A stretch of 64,000 nucleotides of DNA, taken from assembly GCA_002309345.1 (NCBI GenBank), contig DBWZ01000091.1:107428-171427 (forward strand), given 5' to 3'. The notes under the pieces are model-generated. The model did no database searches. It saw nothing but the letters and a program-made list of their open reading frames with translations, and was not told where the DNA came from. Positions 36,122-45,211 of this stretch are shown here, in pieces (positions within the stretch are counted from its first letter, which is position 1; each line of letters starts with the position of its first letter). Made by a program: the position numbers and the translations under genes. Origin of the DNA: Pseudobutyrivibrio sp. UBA1225 (GTDB lineage: Bacteria; Bacillota; Clostridia; Lachnospirales; Lachnospiraceae).

Positions 36122-37078
36122 ATGAAATTAGGTATAGTTTATGCTGGCCAGGGTTCTCAAAGAGTGGGAATGGGTCAGGACTTTTATGAGAAATATGATG
36201 TATTTAAAGAGACTATTGATAAGGCTACAGAGGCGGTAAAGCCTGTTACTGATATGAATGTGGCAGAAATATCATTCAACGGTCCAATGGAGCAGTTGTC
36301 TGAGACAAAGTATACTCAGCCAGCAATGGTTGCTTTCGCCATCGGTGTAACAAAGCTTTTGCATGAGCAGGGCATCTCAGCTGATTACACATGCGGTCTT
36401 AGTCTTGGTGAATACTCAGCTCTTTATGAGGCTGGAGTTTTAGATGAGTCGACAATCCTTGAGCTGATTGCAAAGCGTGGCAAGTACATGGCTGAGGCAG
36501 CCGAGGGATTAGATGTAAAGATGGCAGCAGTCTTAGGTGCTGATCGTGAGACAGTATTTGAGTGCTGCGAAAAAGCAAACTCTCAATTAAAGGGTGAGAA
36601 GATTGTTCAGGCAGCCAACTTCAATTGCCCAGGTCAGATTGTTATTTCTGGAGATGCTATTGCAGTTGATAAGGCTAGTGCTTACCTTAAGGAAGCAGGC
36701 GCAAAGCGAATTCTTCCATTGAAGGTTAGCGGACCATTCCACACTAGCTTGATGAAGCCAGCCGGCGACAAGCTTGCAAAGGAATTTGAATCAGTTGATT
36801 TTAAAGAGCCTAAGTCAAAGGTTATTTATAATTGCTTGGGCAAGGAAAAGAGTCCTGAGGATTCTATTTCATCACTTTTGGAAAAGCAGGTTCAGTCTTC
36901 AGTTTATCTTGAGGACTCAATCAAATATATGGCGGATGCTGGCGTTGATACAATCATTGAGATTGGACCGGGAAAAGCCATTAGTAAGTTTATTACTAAG
37001 ACAGTTGACAATGTAAAGGTTTACTCTATTGATACAGTAGAGGATTTCGTAAATACGGTAAAGGAGTTGGATGCATGA
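36122..37078 (+). CDS. fabD: Malonyl-CoA:ACP transacylase
   Basis: A 318-residue acyltransferase that loads malonate onto ACP. 'YAGQGSQRVGMGQDFYEKY' opens the protein, the catalytic Ser94 is in 'GLSLGEYSAL', and 'GPFHTSLM' carries the catalytic His. It overlaps fabG by four bases (ATGA). Confidence 0.96.
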   Translation: MKLGIVYAGQGSQRVGMGQDFYEKYDVFKETIDKATEAVKPVTDMNVAEISFNGPMEQLSETKYTQPAMVAFAIGVTKLLHEQGISADYTCGLSLGEYSALYEAGVLDESTILELIAKRGKYMAEAAEGLDVKMAAVLGADRETVFECCEKANSQLKGEKIVQAANFNCPGQIVISGDAIAVDKASAYLKEAGAKRILPLKVSGPFHTSLMKPAGDKLAKEFESVDFKEPKSKVIYNCLGKEKSPEDSISSLLEKQVQSSVYLEDSIKYMADAGVDTIIEIGPGKAISKFITKTVDNVKVYSIDTVEDFVNTVKELDA

Positions 37079-37800
37079 GTGTAGCTTTGATTACAGGCGG
37101 AAGCCGTGGGATTGGAAGAACTATAGCAGAAAAGTTGGCAAAGTCTGGATACAATATTGTCATTTGTTATTCAGGCAATGAGTCAGCTGCACAAGAAGCA
37201 ATTGCGGAATGCAAGAAGCAGGGCGTGCAGGCTATTTATATTAAAGCAGATGTTAGTAACAAAGATGACGTTAACAACATGTTTGGTGAGATTAAAGAAC
37301 TTATGGGACCGGTAGATGTGCTTGTAAACAATGCAGGTATAACACGAGATGGTCTATTGCTTAGAATGACCGAAAACGATTTTGACGGCGTTATTGATAC
37401 AAATCTTAAGGGTACATTCCTTTGTACTAAAGCTGCAATCAAGGATATGATGAAGGCGCGAAAGGGTAGAATTATTAATATCTCTTCAATTGTAGGTGTT
37501 CAGGGTAATGCCGGACAGGCAAACTACTGCGCAAGCAAAGCAGGTATTATCGGATTTACGAAGTCAGTCGCAAGAGAATATGGTTCAAAGGGCGTTACTG
37601 TAAATGCAGTAGCACCAGGATTTATTCAAACTGCTATGACAGATACGTTGCCAGACTCAGTGAAGGATGCATATCTAAAGCAGATTCCTGCAGGTAGATT
37701 CGGTACAGCTGAGGATGTTGCAAACGTAGTAGAATTTTTAGCTTCAGACAAGGCATCATATGTAACGGGTCAGGTCATTGAAGTAACAGGAGGTATGTAA
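37075..37800 (+). CDS. fabG: 3-oxoacyl-ACP reductase
   Basis: A 241-residue short-chain dehydrogenase reducing beta-ketoacyl-ACP with NADPH. TGGSRGIG (residues 7-14) binds the cofactor, NNAG is at 85-88, and the catalytic Ser138, Tyr151 and Lys155 are in place (INISSIVG, YCASKAG). It overlaps fabD by four bases and fabF by one. Confidence 0.96.
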   Translation: MSVALITGGSRGIGRTIAEKLAKSGYNIVICYSGNESAAQEAIAECKKQGVQAIYIKADVSNKDDVNNMFGEIKELMGPVDVLVNNAGITRDGLLLRMTENDFDGVIDTNLKGTFLCTKAAIKDMMKARKGRIINISSIVGVQGNAGQANYCASKAGIIGFTKSVAREYGSKGVTVNAVAPGFIQTAMTDTLPDSVKDAYLKQIPAGRFGTAEDVANVVEFLASDKASYVTGQVIEVTGGM

Positions 37801-39032
37801 TGAGACGAGTAGTAATCACAGGTATGGGTACGGTAAATCCTCTTGCGAATAGCGTGGATGAGACCTGGGATGCTGTAAAGAAAGGTAAGTGTGGAATTGG
37901 ACCAATTACACATTTTGATACTTCAGAATTAAAGGTAAAGCTTGCTGGTGAAGTTAAGAATCTTGATGTTGAGGCGATTCTTGGTGCTAAGGATGCGCGA
38001 AGAATGGATGCGTTTACGCAGTATGCCTGTGTTGCAGCCAAGGAGGCATTTGAGGATTCTGGTCTTGATATGGAAAAGGAAGACGCAGATAAGATTGGAT
38101 GTATTGTTTCATCTGGAATCGGCGGCTTGAATACAATTGCTACGGAGCACAGCAAGGGTGAGGAAAAGGGCTACAGCAGAATTTCTCCTTTCTTCATTCC
38201 AATGAGTATAGTAAATATGGCCGCAGGTCAGATTGCAATCAACTTTGGCTTGAAGGGAATGTGTACATCAGTTGTAACAGCTTGTGCAGGCTCTAACAAC
38301 GCTATCGGTGATGCGTTCCACAGAATCAGAGATGGATATGAAGATGTTATGTTCTGCGGTGGCGCCGAAGGTGTTATCATGCCACTTGCTATTGGTGGTT
38401 TCCAGTCTATGAAGGCTCTTTGCACAGGCGAAGATCCAAACCGTGCATCAATCCCATTTGACAAGGAACGTCATGGCTTTGTTATGGGCGAAGGTGCTGG
38501 TATTTTAGTAATTGAAGAGTTAGAGCGTGCGAAAAAGCGTGGCGCTAAGATATATGCTGAGGTTGTAGGTTACGGTTCAAACTGTGACGCTTACCACATC
38601 ACTGCTCCAAATCCAGAGGGAGAGGGCGGTGCTAAATGTATGGAGCTTGCAGTTAAGGATGCAGGACTTGAGATGTCTGATATTGATTACATCAATGCCC
38701 ACGGTACAAGTACACCACTTAACGATGCAGGAGAGACTTTGGCAATTAAGAAGGCGTTTGGCGACCATGCTTACAAGCTTATGGTTAGCTCAACAAAGTC
38801 TATGACAGGTCACTTGCTTGGCGCAGCTGGAGCAATCGAAGGTATCATTACATCCCTTGCTTTAAGAGATGGATTTGTGCCAGCCACAATCAACTATCTT
38901 GAAAAAGACGAAGCCTGCGACTTGGACATCGTGCCAAACGTAGGACGAGAGGCAGATATCAAATACGCGCTTTCAAATGCACTAGGCTTTGGAGGACACA
39001 ACGCATCTGTAGTCTTCCGTAAATACGAATAA
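37800..39032 (+). CDS. fabF: 3-oxoacyl-ACP synthase II
   Basis: A 410-residue elongating condensing enzyme. The Cys-His-His triad is complete: Cys162 in 'VTACAGSNNAIGDA', one His in 'INAHGTSTPLND' and one in 'SMTGHLLGAAG'. The start overlaps the fabG stop (TAATG). FabF also controls unsaturated chain length in many bacteria. Confidence 0.97.
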   Translation: MRRVVITGMGTVNPLANSVDETWDAVKKGKCGIGPITHFDTSELKVKLAGEVKNLDVEAILGAKDARRMDAFTQYACVAAKEAFEDSGLDMEKEDADKIGCIVSSGIGGLNTIATEHSKGEEKGYSRISPFFIPMSIVNMAAGQIAINFGLKGMCTSVVTACAGSNNAIGDAFHRIRDGYEDVMFCGGAEGVIMPLAIGGFQSMKALCTGEDPNRASIPFDKERHGFVMGEGAGILVIEELERAKKRGAKIYAEVVGYGSNCDAYHITAPNPEGEGGAKCMELAVKDAGLEMSDIDYINAHGTSTPLNDAGETLAIKKAFGDHAYKLMVSSTKSMTGHLLGAAGAIEGIITSLALRDGFVPATINYLEKDEACDLDIVPNVGREADIKYALSNALGFGGHNASVVFRKYE

Positions 39033-39057
39033 TAACAACCGGACTAGGAGTATATAA

Positions 39058-39486
39058 ATGGAGTTAAATTCATCACAGATACAAGAGATTTTGCCACATC
39101 GTTATCCTTTTTTATTGGTGGATAAGGTTGTGGAGTGTGAGCCAGGTAACTATGCCAAGGGTATAAAGTGCGTTACTGCAAATGAAATGCATTTTCTTGG
39201 ACATTTCCCAGGACATCCTGTAATGCCAGGAGTTCTTATCATCGAGGCTTTGGCTCAGGTAGGTGCAGTGGCACTATTGACAGAAGAGGAAAATAAAGGA
39301 AAATTAGCCTTTTTCGGCGGAATCAAGAATGCTCGTTTCAAGAAACAGGTTGAACCAGGTGATGTGTTAGAACTTGAATGCAAGCTCACATCTCGCAAAG
39401 GACCAGTTGGTTTTGGTGAAGCCATAGCATACGTAGATGGTCAAGTGGCAGCAAAAGCAGAAATTTCTTTTGCCATAGGAGAATAG
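39058..39486 (+). CDS. fabZ: 3-hydroxyacyl-ACP dehydratase
   Basis: A 142-residue hot-dog-fold dehydratase. '[20 protein letters not shown]' and '[20 protein letters not shown]' contain the catalytic His and Glu. An AGGAG site precedes the ATG, and a MarR-type gene begins seven bases after the stop. There is no FabM or FabA-type isomerase in the window. Confidence 0.97.
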   Translation: MELNSSQIQEILPHRYPFLLVDKVVECEPGNYAKGIKCVTANEMHFLGHFPGHPVMPGVLIIEALAQVGAVALLTEEENKGKLAFFGGIKNARFKKQVEPGDVLELECKLTSRKGPVGFGEAIAYVDGQVAAKAEISFAIGE

Positions 39487-39493
39487 ATTAGGT

Positions 39494-40009
39494 ATGATGT
39501 TTCTAAGGAGTCGTAATAATACAAAGAAGGAACAGGTACTAAAAATGCTAGAACAGACACTATCTGAAGTGTACACTAAGTTTAAAATACACTTCTATCA
39601 AGAGATGTTTAAGAAATTACATTCAAGAGAAACATCGTTATCTACAGTAGAATTATTCTGCGTGGAGGTAATCTTTGCCCTCAAGAATCCTACAGTACAG
39701 GAATTTGCAAAGTTCATCAATGTGTCATCCCCAAATGCCGCATACAAGGTGAACAATCTGATTCAAAAGGGTTATATAGAAAAGGTTCGTTCAGAAACTG
39801 ATCATCGTGAGTATCATCTGCATGTCACAGAAAAATACTACAACTACTACAATCTTTCTCAAAAGTATCTAAACACAGTAGTAGATAGAGCAAAGGAGTA
39901 TTTTTCTACAGAGCAGGTGGAGATGTTAGATTTGATTTTACATGATATGTCAAAAGAGCTTATGAGCGATGTTGATATTCCACCAGTAGCAATCACTTCA
40001 GAACATTAA
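39494..40009 (+). CDS. MarR-family regulator ending the FAS operon (FabT-like)
   Basis: A 171-residue winged-helix regulator. The DNA-binding core spans ~residues 55-110 ('TVQEFAKFINVSSPNAAYKVNNLIQKGYIEKVRSETDHRE'; recognition helix SPNAAYKVNNL, wing residues RSETDHRE), flanked by long dimerisation helices. FabT, a MarR protein that represses fab genes when acyl-ACP accumulates, usually lies at the start of such operons; here it is at the end. Its likely targets are the TAGTTAAA-type repeats near the operon promoter. The ATG one codon later is an alternative start. Ribosome binding is weak, suggesting low expression. Confidence 0.8.
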   Translation: MMFLRSRNNTKKEQVLKMLEQTLSEVYTKFKIHFYQEMFKKLHSRETSLSTVELFCVEVIFALKNPTVQEFAKFINVSSPNAAYKVNNLIQKGYIEKVRSETDHREYHLHVTEKYYNYYNLSQKYLNTVVDRAKEYFSTEQVEMLDLILHDMSKELMSDVDIPPVAITSEH

Positions 40010-40052
40010 ATAATCTTATGCCAGCAGAAAGTCATAGGATAAACAATGAAAT

Positions 40053-40082
40053 CTCCTACAAAAATCCAACTTCGCTGGACAC
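40053..40082 (+). repeat. Second copy of the 30-base 3'-UTR hairpin motif
   Basis: This segment matches 23085-23114 at 26 of 30 positions. The small hairpin TCCAAC-TTC-GCTGGA keeps a swapped pair but has one A-C mismatch. It lies after the MarR stop and just before the long multi-hairpin repeat. Confidence 0.45.
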
Positions 40083-40129
40083 TGATATTCTCTTTTAACA
40101 TATTTAATACAAGCACATTAACCACAAAA

Positions 40130-40328
40130 AGTATTACTTTTGCTCATATTTAAGCAAAGTAATACTTTTTGTTCATATTTCACTTAAAATTGTGAAAAAT
40201 AAGTATTAGTCAACCTAAAATCAGGGCATACTAATACTTTTCAATTAATAATTCATCTAATTTCAGGAGTTTTTACACACCGCAAGTATTACTGACCATA
40301 CATTTTTGATAATAGTAATACTTTCTTT
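40130..40328. repeat. 199-bp multi-hairpin intergenic repeat, copy 2
   Basis: Same length and orientation as 21390-21588, about 90% identical by eye, with differences concentrated in loops and spacers while the AGTATTACT-type arms are kept. It occupies most of the 420-base gap between the MarR gene and the convergent mscL terminator. Confidence 0.85.
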
Positions 40329-40360
40329 ATATCCTGCAAGAATGTATTGTTATAAAAAAC

Positions 40361-40386
40361 GAGCCGCAAACTATAGTTTGCGGCTC
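40361..40386. terminator. Bidirectional terminator downstream of mscL
   Basis: A perfect 13-bp inverted repeat without a loop spacer (GAGCCGCAAACTA and its complement), flanked by AAAAAAC on the left and AATTTTTTC on the right. Confidence 0.9.
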
Positions 40387-40429
40387 AATTTTTTCATAAT
40401 ATATAACTACAAATCTTTTAAACAAATTA

Positions 40430-40879
40430 CTACTTAAGCTCAGATGTGCAGTGTGGGCAACGTGTAGCTTTGATATCGATTTTAGAAAAGCAATATGGAC
40501 ATTCCTTTTCTGTAGGAGATGCAGCCTCTGCCTCTTCTTTATTTTTCTTTACAAGTTTTGCCGCACGCTCTGAAGCATGATTAATACCTTTTACTAAGCA
40601 GAAAATTACTAATGCTGTGATGAGGAAATTAATAATAGCTGTGATGAAGTTGCCATACATAAGTGTTGGTGGATTCTCGCCAATGCCAAGTGTAACCTTG
40701 AGCTCTGAGAAATCAGTACCACCAAAGATACCGAGTATTGGTGTAAGGATATCTTCGTTTAGTGAAGTAACGATAGCTGTGAAAGCGCCGCCGACGATAA
40801 CACCGACTGCCATATCCATTACATTTCCTCTTAAAATAAATTCTTTAAATTCTGCTACGAAACCCTTTTTTTTGCTCAT
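40430..40879 (-). CDS. mscL: Large-conductance mechanosensitive channel MscL with C-terminal zinc ribbon
   Basis: A 149-residue membrane channel that opens under osmotic downshock. 'GFVAEFKEFILRGNVMDMAVGVIVGGAFTAIV' is the N-terminal helix and TM1 (pieces: FILRGNVMDMAVG, VIVGGAF), TM2 lies at ~residues 80-100 ('FITAIINFLITALVIFCLVK'). After a charged linker the last ~25 residues form a CPYC...CPHC zinc ribbon, an addition not present in E. coli MscL. The start at 40879 is preferred because GGGAGGTT lies just upstream; the longer frame begins without a site. Confidence 0.94.
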   Translation of the reverse strand: MSKKKGFVAEFKEFILRGNVMDMAVGVIVGGAFTAIVTSLNEDILTPILGIFGGTDFSELKVTLGIGENPPTLMYGNFITAIINFLITALVIFCLVKGINHASERAAKLVKKNKEEAEAASPTEKECPYCFSKIDIKATRCPHCTSELK

Positions 40880-41130
40880 ATGAACCTCCCTAATATGAAA
40901 AAGTTTATTTCGACGATTCAATTATAGCAGTATAAATTAAAAAGGACAATAAAAATATTTTGTCGCAGAAGAGTTTTCGATAAACAAAGGAAAGTCGATA
41001 AATTCGAAGAGTATTAAAAAAATAATTAAAAATTATTAAAAAATACAAAAAATGTATTGATTGACGAGCTACTTTGTGAGAGAATACAGAAGATAAATAT
41101 TTTAAGTATACATATAAAGGGAGGACAAAA

Positions 41131-42207
41131 ATGGGATTTTGTAGATATTGCGGAAGCCAAATTGAGGAAGGTCAGCAGTGCAACTGCGAGGCATCCAAGG
41201 CGGCTAGAGCAGCAGCGCAGCAAGCGCAACAAGCACGTCAACAGGCTTCAGGTCAGCCAGGTCAGCAGCCTCGTCCACAGGCTCCAGGTCAGCAGGCACA
41301 ACAGCCTCAGCAACAGGCAGGACCTCAGCTTCAGAAGCAGCCTATGCAGCAGCAAGCTGCACCTCAAGTAGGGCCACAGCCAGGCATGCCACAGCAAAGG
41401 GTTGCATCTCAACCAGGACCACAGCCAGGCATGCCACAACAGCGAGTTGCACCTCAACCTGGACCACAGCCGGGAATGCCACAACAGAGGGTTGCTCAGC
41501 CGGGACCATATCCACAGCAGTTTGCAGGTCAGCAGGTTCCACCTCAGCAGGCAATGCAGCAACCAAATGCTGCCGCAGTTCAACGTGGTCCAAGTGTAGC
41601 ATCTCAGTTTGGAACATATTTAAAATTAGCTTTTGGCGCACCAAGCAGGGCGATGGAAATGGCATACACATCAGCGCAACACGCTGCGCAATTTGTGTAT
41701 TTGTTGATTTATGGTGCAGTTGCATTTTTGGTTGTTACTTGCTCCCTTATCGGATTAGAATCAGCAGTTGAAGATTTTAATATTGGTGGATTATTTACAA
41801 TCGACTTAGGCTTCTCTTCAATCTTGATTGGACTAGCCGTAGGTGTATTATTAATGGTATTCAAAGCTCTTCAGGGTATAGTTGGCTGGCTTTTAAATGA
41901 CACTCAAGGAAGCTTTGTTAGATCATTTTCAACATTTTGTATTACAACTATTCCAAATACAATGTTAGCAATCCTGTATTTGGTTTTTACGCTAATGGAT
42001 TTTGGCTCATGTGCCGTTGTTAGTTTCTTTTTAATTATTGTTGTAGATGCTCTCTATTCAGTATTTGCATTTAAGGCAATGATTAAAAACAGTGATACGA
42101 GGGTTGCCTATGCAGTGATTATTCTTTCTGCTGTATTTACAACAGTAATGCTTGCGTTTATAGGTTACGAGGCGGAATCTATTTTTAGCAGTGCGTTTAA
42201 AATTTAA
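41131..42207 (+). CDS. Zinc-ribbon, Pro/Gln-rich, multi-spanning membrane protein
   Basis: A 358-residue protein in three parts. Residues 1-20 form a zinc-ribbon with Cys4, Cys7, Cys17 and Cys19 ('FCRYCGSQIEEGQQCNCEA'). Residues ~25-150 are a Gln/Pro/Ala-rich linker with three copies of a 15-residue unit (PGPQPGMPQQRVA...). Residues ~180-350 contain about five membrane helices. The gene follows a candidate promoter (TTGACG at 41061, TACAGA at 41085) and GGGAGG. The architecture resembles Firmicute zinc-ribbon membrane proteins of unknown role. It is followed by another zinc-ribbon membrane protein. Confidence 0.75.
   Translation: MGFCRYCGSQIEEGQQCNCEASKAARAAAQQAQQARQQASGQPGQQPRPQAPGQQAQQPQQQAGPQLQKQPMQQQAAPQVGPQPGMPQQRVASQPGPQPGMPQQRVAPQPGPQPGMPQQRVAQPGPYPQQFAGQQVPPQQAMQQPNAAAVQRGPSVASQFGTYLKLAFGAPSRAMEMAYTSAQHAAQFVYLLIYGAVAFLVVTCSLIGLESAVEDFNIGGLFTIDLGFSSILIGLAVGVLLMVFKALQGIVGWLLNDTQGSFVRSFSTFCITTIPNTMLAILYLVFTLMDFGSCAVVSFFLIIVVDALYSVFAFKAMIKNSDTRVAYAVIILSAVFTTVMLAFIGYEAESIFSSAFKI
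41370..41496 (+). repeat. Tandem 45-base repeats in the Pro/Gln-rich linker
   Basis: Nearly three copies of a 45-base unit, each encoding a 15-residue PGPQPGMPQQRVA-type segment, sit inside the coding sequence. Copy number could vary between strains. Confidence 0.7.
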
Positions 42208-42247
42208 AATGGAACATATTGATTAAGTAGGGAATGGGAGAAATATT

Positions 42248-43759
42248 ATGTTTTGCGAAAATTGCGGATCTAAGTTAGAAGAAGGTACATTGTTTTGTGG
42301 AAGTTGTGGGGCCAAGGTTGCGGCGCCTGAAATAGGATTTCAGTCACAAGCTCCGGTACAACCTCAGACTTCAGTGCAGCCACAGACTCCAGTGCAGCCA
42401 CAGGCTCCAGTACAACCACAGGCGCCAGTACAACCTCAGTTTCAGTCGGCACCGCAGGTTGCTCCACAGCCTCAGCAGTATGCGCCAGTGCAGCCACAAC
42501 AGTATTATTCACAAGCTAACTCCGGTGCAACTCCACAGCAAGGAGCTACAAAGAAAAAGGGCAAGAAGGGGTTGGTTATCTTCATAATCATTCTTGTGGT
42601 TCTTTTGATAGCAGGTGGCATAGGCGGCTTCTTCTACTACAAGCACACTAGACAGGTTAAATTGAACGACTTCGTCAAGGTTGAGTTTGCGGGTTACGAT
42701 TCAATGGGTAATGCCACAGTCACTATTGATGAAAAATTCTGGGAAGAAGTTTATGACAAATCTTCTTTCAAGGATAAGCGTAAGCTTGAAAAGGAAGAGC
42801 GCTTTGATGATTTCTTTACATCGGGTAATTACATCGAATCAAAGCTTGAAGACAAGGTTTCATACAAGCTTGACAAGGATTCTGACTTGAAAAACGGTGA
42901 TGAGGTTTCACTTACATTCAAGATTAACGAAGAATCTATCAAAGAAAACTATGGTGTGGTAATCAAAGCTGACGATAAAAAGATCAAGGTAAAAGGCCTT
43001 GAAAAGGTTGATACATTCAATCCTTTTGATGATGTTGAGGTCACGTTCGCTGGTCTTGATGGCAAAGGTCAGGCGGCTTTTAATGTTACAAGCACAGACA
43101 AGCTTTATAGTAAATACAATTTTACTTGCAATTCTGCTAATCTTAAAAAGGGTGATACAGTTACTGTCAAGTTTGGTGGCAACAAGGATAAGGATAAGCT
43201 TTGCAAGGAGATGGCTGATGAATACGGAAAAGTGCCAACAGAAACTGAAAAGGAATTTACAGTTGGCGAGCTTTCTCACATAGTGACAGATGCATCAGAA
43301 ATCACCGAAGAAGGTTTGGCAAAAATTATGGAGCCTGCCCGTAACGCAGCAATCGCCGGAGCCCAAGTAGAGTCAGCAGCAACTGTTGATTCGGCAAACT
43401 ATGTTGGAGCTTATTTGATAAATACATCTTCAGAAAATACACCAAGCAACTTTGTATTCCTGGTATTCAAGATGGATGTGACAATCAAGGATGTCAGCAC
43501 AGGCAAGACTGAAAAAGTATCATACTACACATATGCTTGGAGCATGGGATTACTTAAAAATCCTGATGGTTCCCTTCAATTAAGAGATGAAACTAGTAAG
43601 CTTGGCTTCGAAGAATGTGTTGATCAGGTTAGATACACTGCTTCAACTGGTAAGAAGTACATCTTTATGGGCGTTGATACTTTAGATCATATCAACCAGT
43701 CTCTCGCTGAAGTTGCTGGAGAAACAGGCGTTCCGATCACAAACAACATTAGCAACTAA
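42248..43759 (+). CDS. Zinc-ribbon membrane-anchored protein with large extracytoplasmic domain
   Basis: A 503-residue protein. An N-terminal zinc ribbon (FCENCGSKLEEGTLFCGSCG; Cys3, Cys6, Cys17, Cys20) is followed by a Pro/Val/Gln repeat linker (VQPQxP units, residues ~35-95), a single membrane helix at ~residues 110-132 ('GLVIFIIILVVLLIAGGIGG') and ~370 residues outside. The outer part has repeating beta-rich segments ('VKVEFAGYDSMGNATV', 'VEVTFAGLDGKGQAAF') of the kind seen in Firmicute zinc-ribbon surface proteins. It ends at a terminator. Cytoplasmic zinc sensing linked to an outer domain is a guess; its neighbour at 41131 has a related architecture. Confidence 0.75.
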   Translation: MFCENCGSKLEEGTLFCGSCGAKVAAPEIGFQSQAPVQPQTSVQPQTPVQPQAPVQPQAPVQPQFQSAPQVAPQPQQYAPVQPQQYYSQANSGATPQQGATKKKGKKGLVIFIIILVVLLIAGGIGGFFYYKHTRQVKLNDFVKVEFAGYDSMGNATVTIDEKFWEEVYDKSSFKDKRKLEKEERFDDFFTSGNYIESKLEDKVSYKLDKDSDLKNGDEVSLTFKINEESIKENYGVVIKADDKKIKVKGLEKVDTFNPFDDVEVTFAGLDGKGQAAFNVTSTDKLYSKYNFTCNSANLKKGDTVTVKFGGNKDKDKLCKEMADEYGKVPTETEKEFTVGELSHIVTDASEITEEGLAKIMEPARNAAIAGAQVESAATVDSANYVGAYLINTSSENTPSNFVFLVFKMDVTIKDVSTGKTEKVSYYTYAWSMGLLKNPDGSLQLRDETSKLGFEECVDQVRYTASTGKKYIFMGVDTLDHINQSLAEVAGETGVPITNNISN

Positions 43760-43789
43760 TTAGATATTTTTAGAATATAAATTGTTTTT

Positions 43790-43827
43790 ACCACCTATGC
43801 TTTTTAGCGTAGGTGGTTTTGATTTTT
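43790..43827 (+). terminator. Terminator after the second zinc-ribbon gene
   Basis: An 11-bp stem ACCACCTATGC / GCGTAGGTGGT (one G-U), followed by TTTGATTTTT. Confidence 0.85.
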
Positions 43828-43846
43828 AGAGGATATTAGGTATAAT
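43819..43846 (+). promoter_or_regulatory. Promoter for the SseB-like gene
   Basis: TTGATT and a perfect TATAAT at 16-base spacing. The -35 lies in the T-rich tail of the preceding terminator, and the start codon is 37 bases downstream. Confidence 0.55.
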
Positions 43847-43882
43847 GTTAATTGCGCAGCACATTGAAAGGAGATTTTTGTT

Positions 43883-45163
43883 ATGGGTTTATTTGATAAG
43901 AAAAAGAAAGAACGCGCGCAAGCCGAAAGCGCCGCAGATAATATAACTTTAGAGGACAATGATTTAGCAGACGCAGACATTCAATCGAGACGCTTCTACG
44001 TTCTAGTAGAGGGCATTACTACAATGCTTGGGGGCAGTGGTAACATCATTATTGGCAATCTCAGCGGTTCTTTAAAAAAGGACGACGCTGTTTACATCTA
44101 TCAGGCTGGAGAGACTCCAGTTTCTTCTAAAATTACTGCTCTTGAAAAACAGGAGGAGGGTAAGTCTATCATCGCTGACGAGGCTGAGAATACCAAGGTT
44201 TCTTTGCAGATGCAGCTTCCGGAGGGCTTTACTCTCAGAAAGTTTGCAGTAATCACCAATGTGGCTCCTCAGGATGGAGTGGATCCAAAGGTTCCAATCG
44301 AAAATCCAGCATTAGCAGGTATAGTGACAGGCATGCCAATCTACAGCAAGGACAATGGTTTTCATGCAACGGTTGCATATTGGGTGAGCCATGCTCGTTT
44401 CATTACACCAATCAAGATTGATAAGGATGCAATTATTAATAAAGACGGAGTAGCATCTCTTCCAAACAAGACCAAGGTAGGTTTTTATATGCTCAAATCT
44501 ACCGTCAAGCTTAATGGTACCCCTGAGGACAAGGATAGCATGGTACTTCCATTGTTCACCGACTGGGAAGCTCTCAAAAAATGGGAAGGTCTTAAGAAGG
44601 ATGGAGAGAAGATTCACACTCAGGTTATTTCTTTCCAGGGTGTTTATTCCATGCTCAAGAGTGGCAACGTGTATGCAGGAATTGCTATCAATCCATTTAG
44701 TACAGTTCCTTGCACGCTTCCTATTCCTTATTTGGATACTATCACAGGAACACCTGGATATCAGAACGAGTTTGGCGGAGGTGAACAATCAGGTAATATC
44801 CACGAGGAAAAGGTTCCTGCTGGCAAGCAGATTTTACTTGGTGTACCAAAGGATTGTGAGGAATCTACAGCTATTCGTGATATCTTAAACAACTACGGCA
44901 AAGAGCATGATGAGATTCAGTCTATAAGCTTTCTCACCAAGGTTGAGGAAGACACCAAGATTGTTCGTCACCTTGTAGTGCTTGAGTTCCCAGAGCAATA
45001 CACTACTGAGGAAATGAAGCCACACATGGAAGCTATTTATCAGGAAATCAAGCCAGTGGCTCATGAAATAAATCAAATTGAATATGCTATCAAGGGACGT
45101 ATTCAGGCCATCGATAGCATCGTTTTACAACATCAGGACAAGATGGTTGTGTACAGCAAATAG
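43883..45163 (+). CDS. SseB-like protein with N-terminal translation-factor-like barrel
   Basis: A 426-residue cytoplasmic protein. Residues ~36-110 resemble the beta-barrel domain II of translation GTPases ('FYVLVEGITTMLGGSGNIIIGNLSG', read in parts: RRFYVLVEG, GNIIIGNLSG). Residues ~190-290 contain the SseB N-terminal pattern 'MVLPLFTDWEALKKWE' and 'GIAINPFS', and residues ~315-425 an SseB C-terminal pattern ('GKQILLGVPKD', 'ALRDIL'-like 'STAIRDILNNY'). SseB was named for serine sensitivity in E. coli; its biochemical function is unknown. The gene has its own promoter and stands before an MFS gene. Confidence 0.7.
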   Translation: MGLFDKKKKERAQAESAADNITLEDNDLADADIQSRRFYVLVEGITTMLGGSGNIIIGNLSGSLKKDDAVYIYQAGETPVSSKITALEKQEEGKSIIADEAENTKVSLQMQLPEGFTLRKFAVITNVAPQDGVDPKVPIENPALAGIVTGMPIYSKDNGFHATVAYWVSHARFITPIKIDKDAIINKDGVASLPNKTKVGFYMLKSTVKLNGTPEDKDSMVLPLFTDWEALKKWEGLKKDGEKIHTQVISFQGVYSMLKSGNVYAGIAINPFSTVPCTLPIPYLDTITGTPGYQNEFGGGEQSGNIHEEKVPAGKQILLGVPKDCEESTAIRDILNNYGKEHDEIQSISFLTKVEEDTKIVRHLVVLEFPEQYTTEEMKPHMEAIYQEIKPVAHEINQIEYAIKGRIQAIDSIVLQHQDKMVVYSK

Positions 45164-45211
45164 TCATAACTATTAATCTATCAACAGCAAGGTTATACCA
45201 AGGAGTTTACA

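Noticed and set aside
41248..41725. Antisense frames opposite the Pro/Gln-rich linker
   Set aside because: Low-complexity mirror images of the repeats, with no ribosome binding site.
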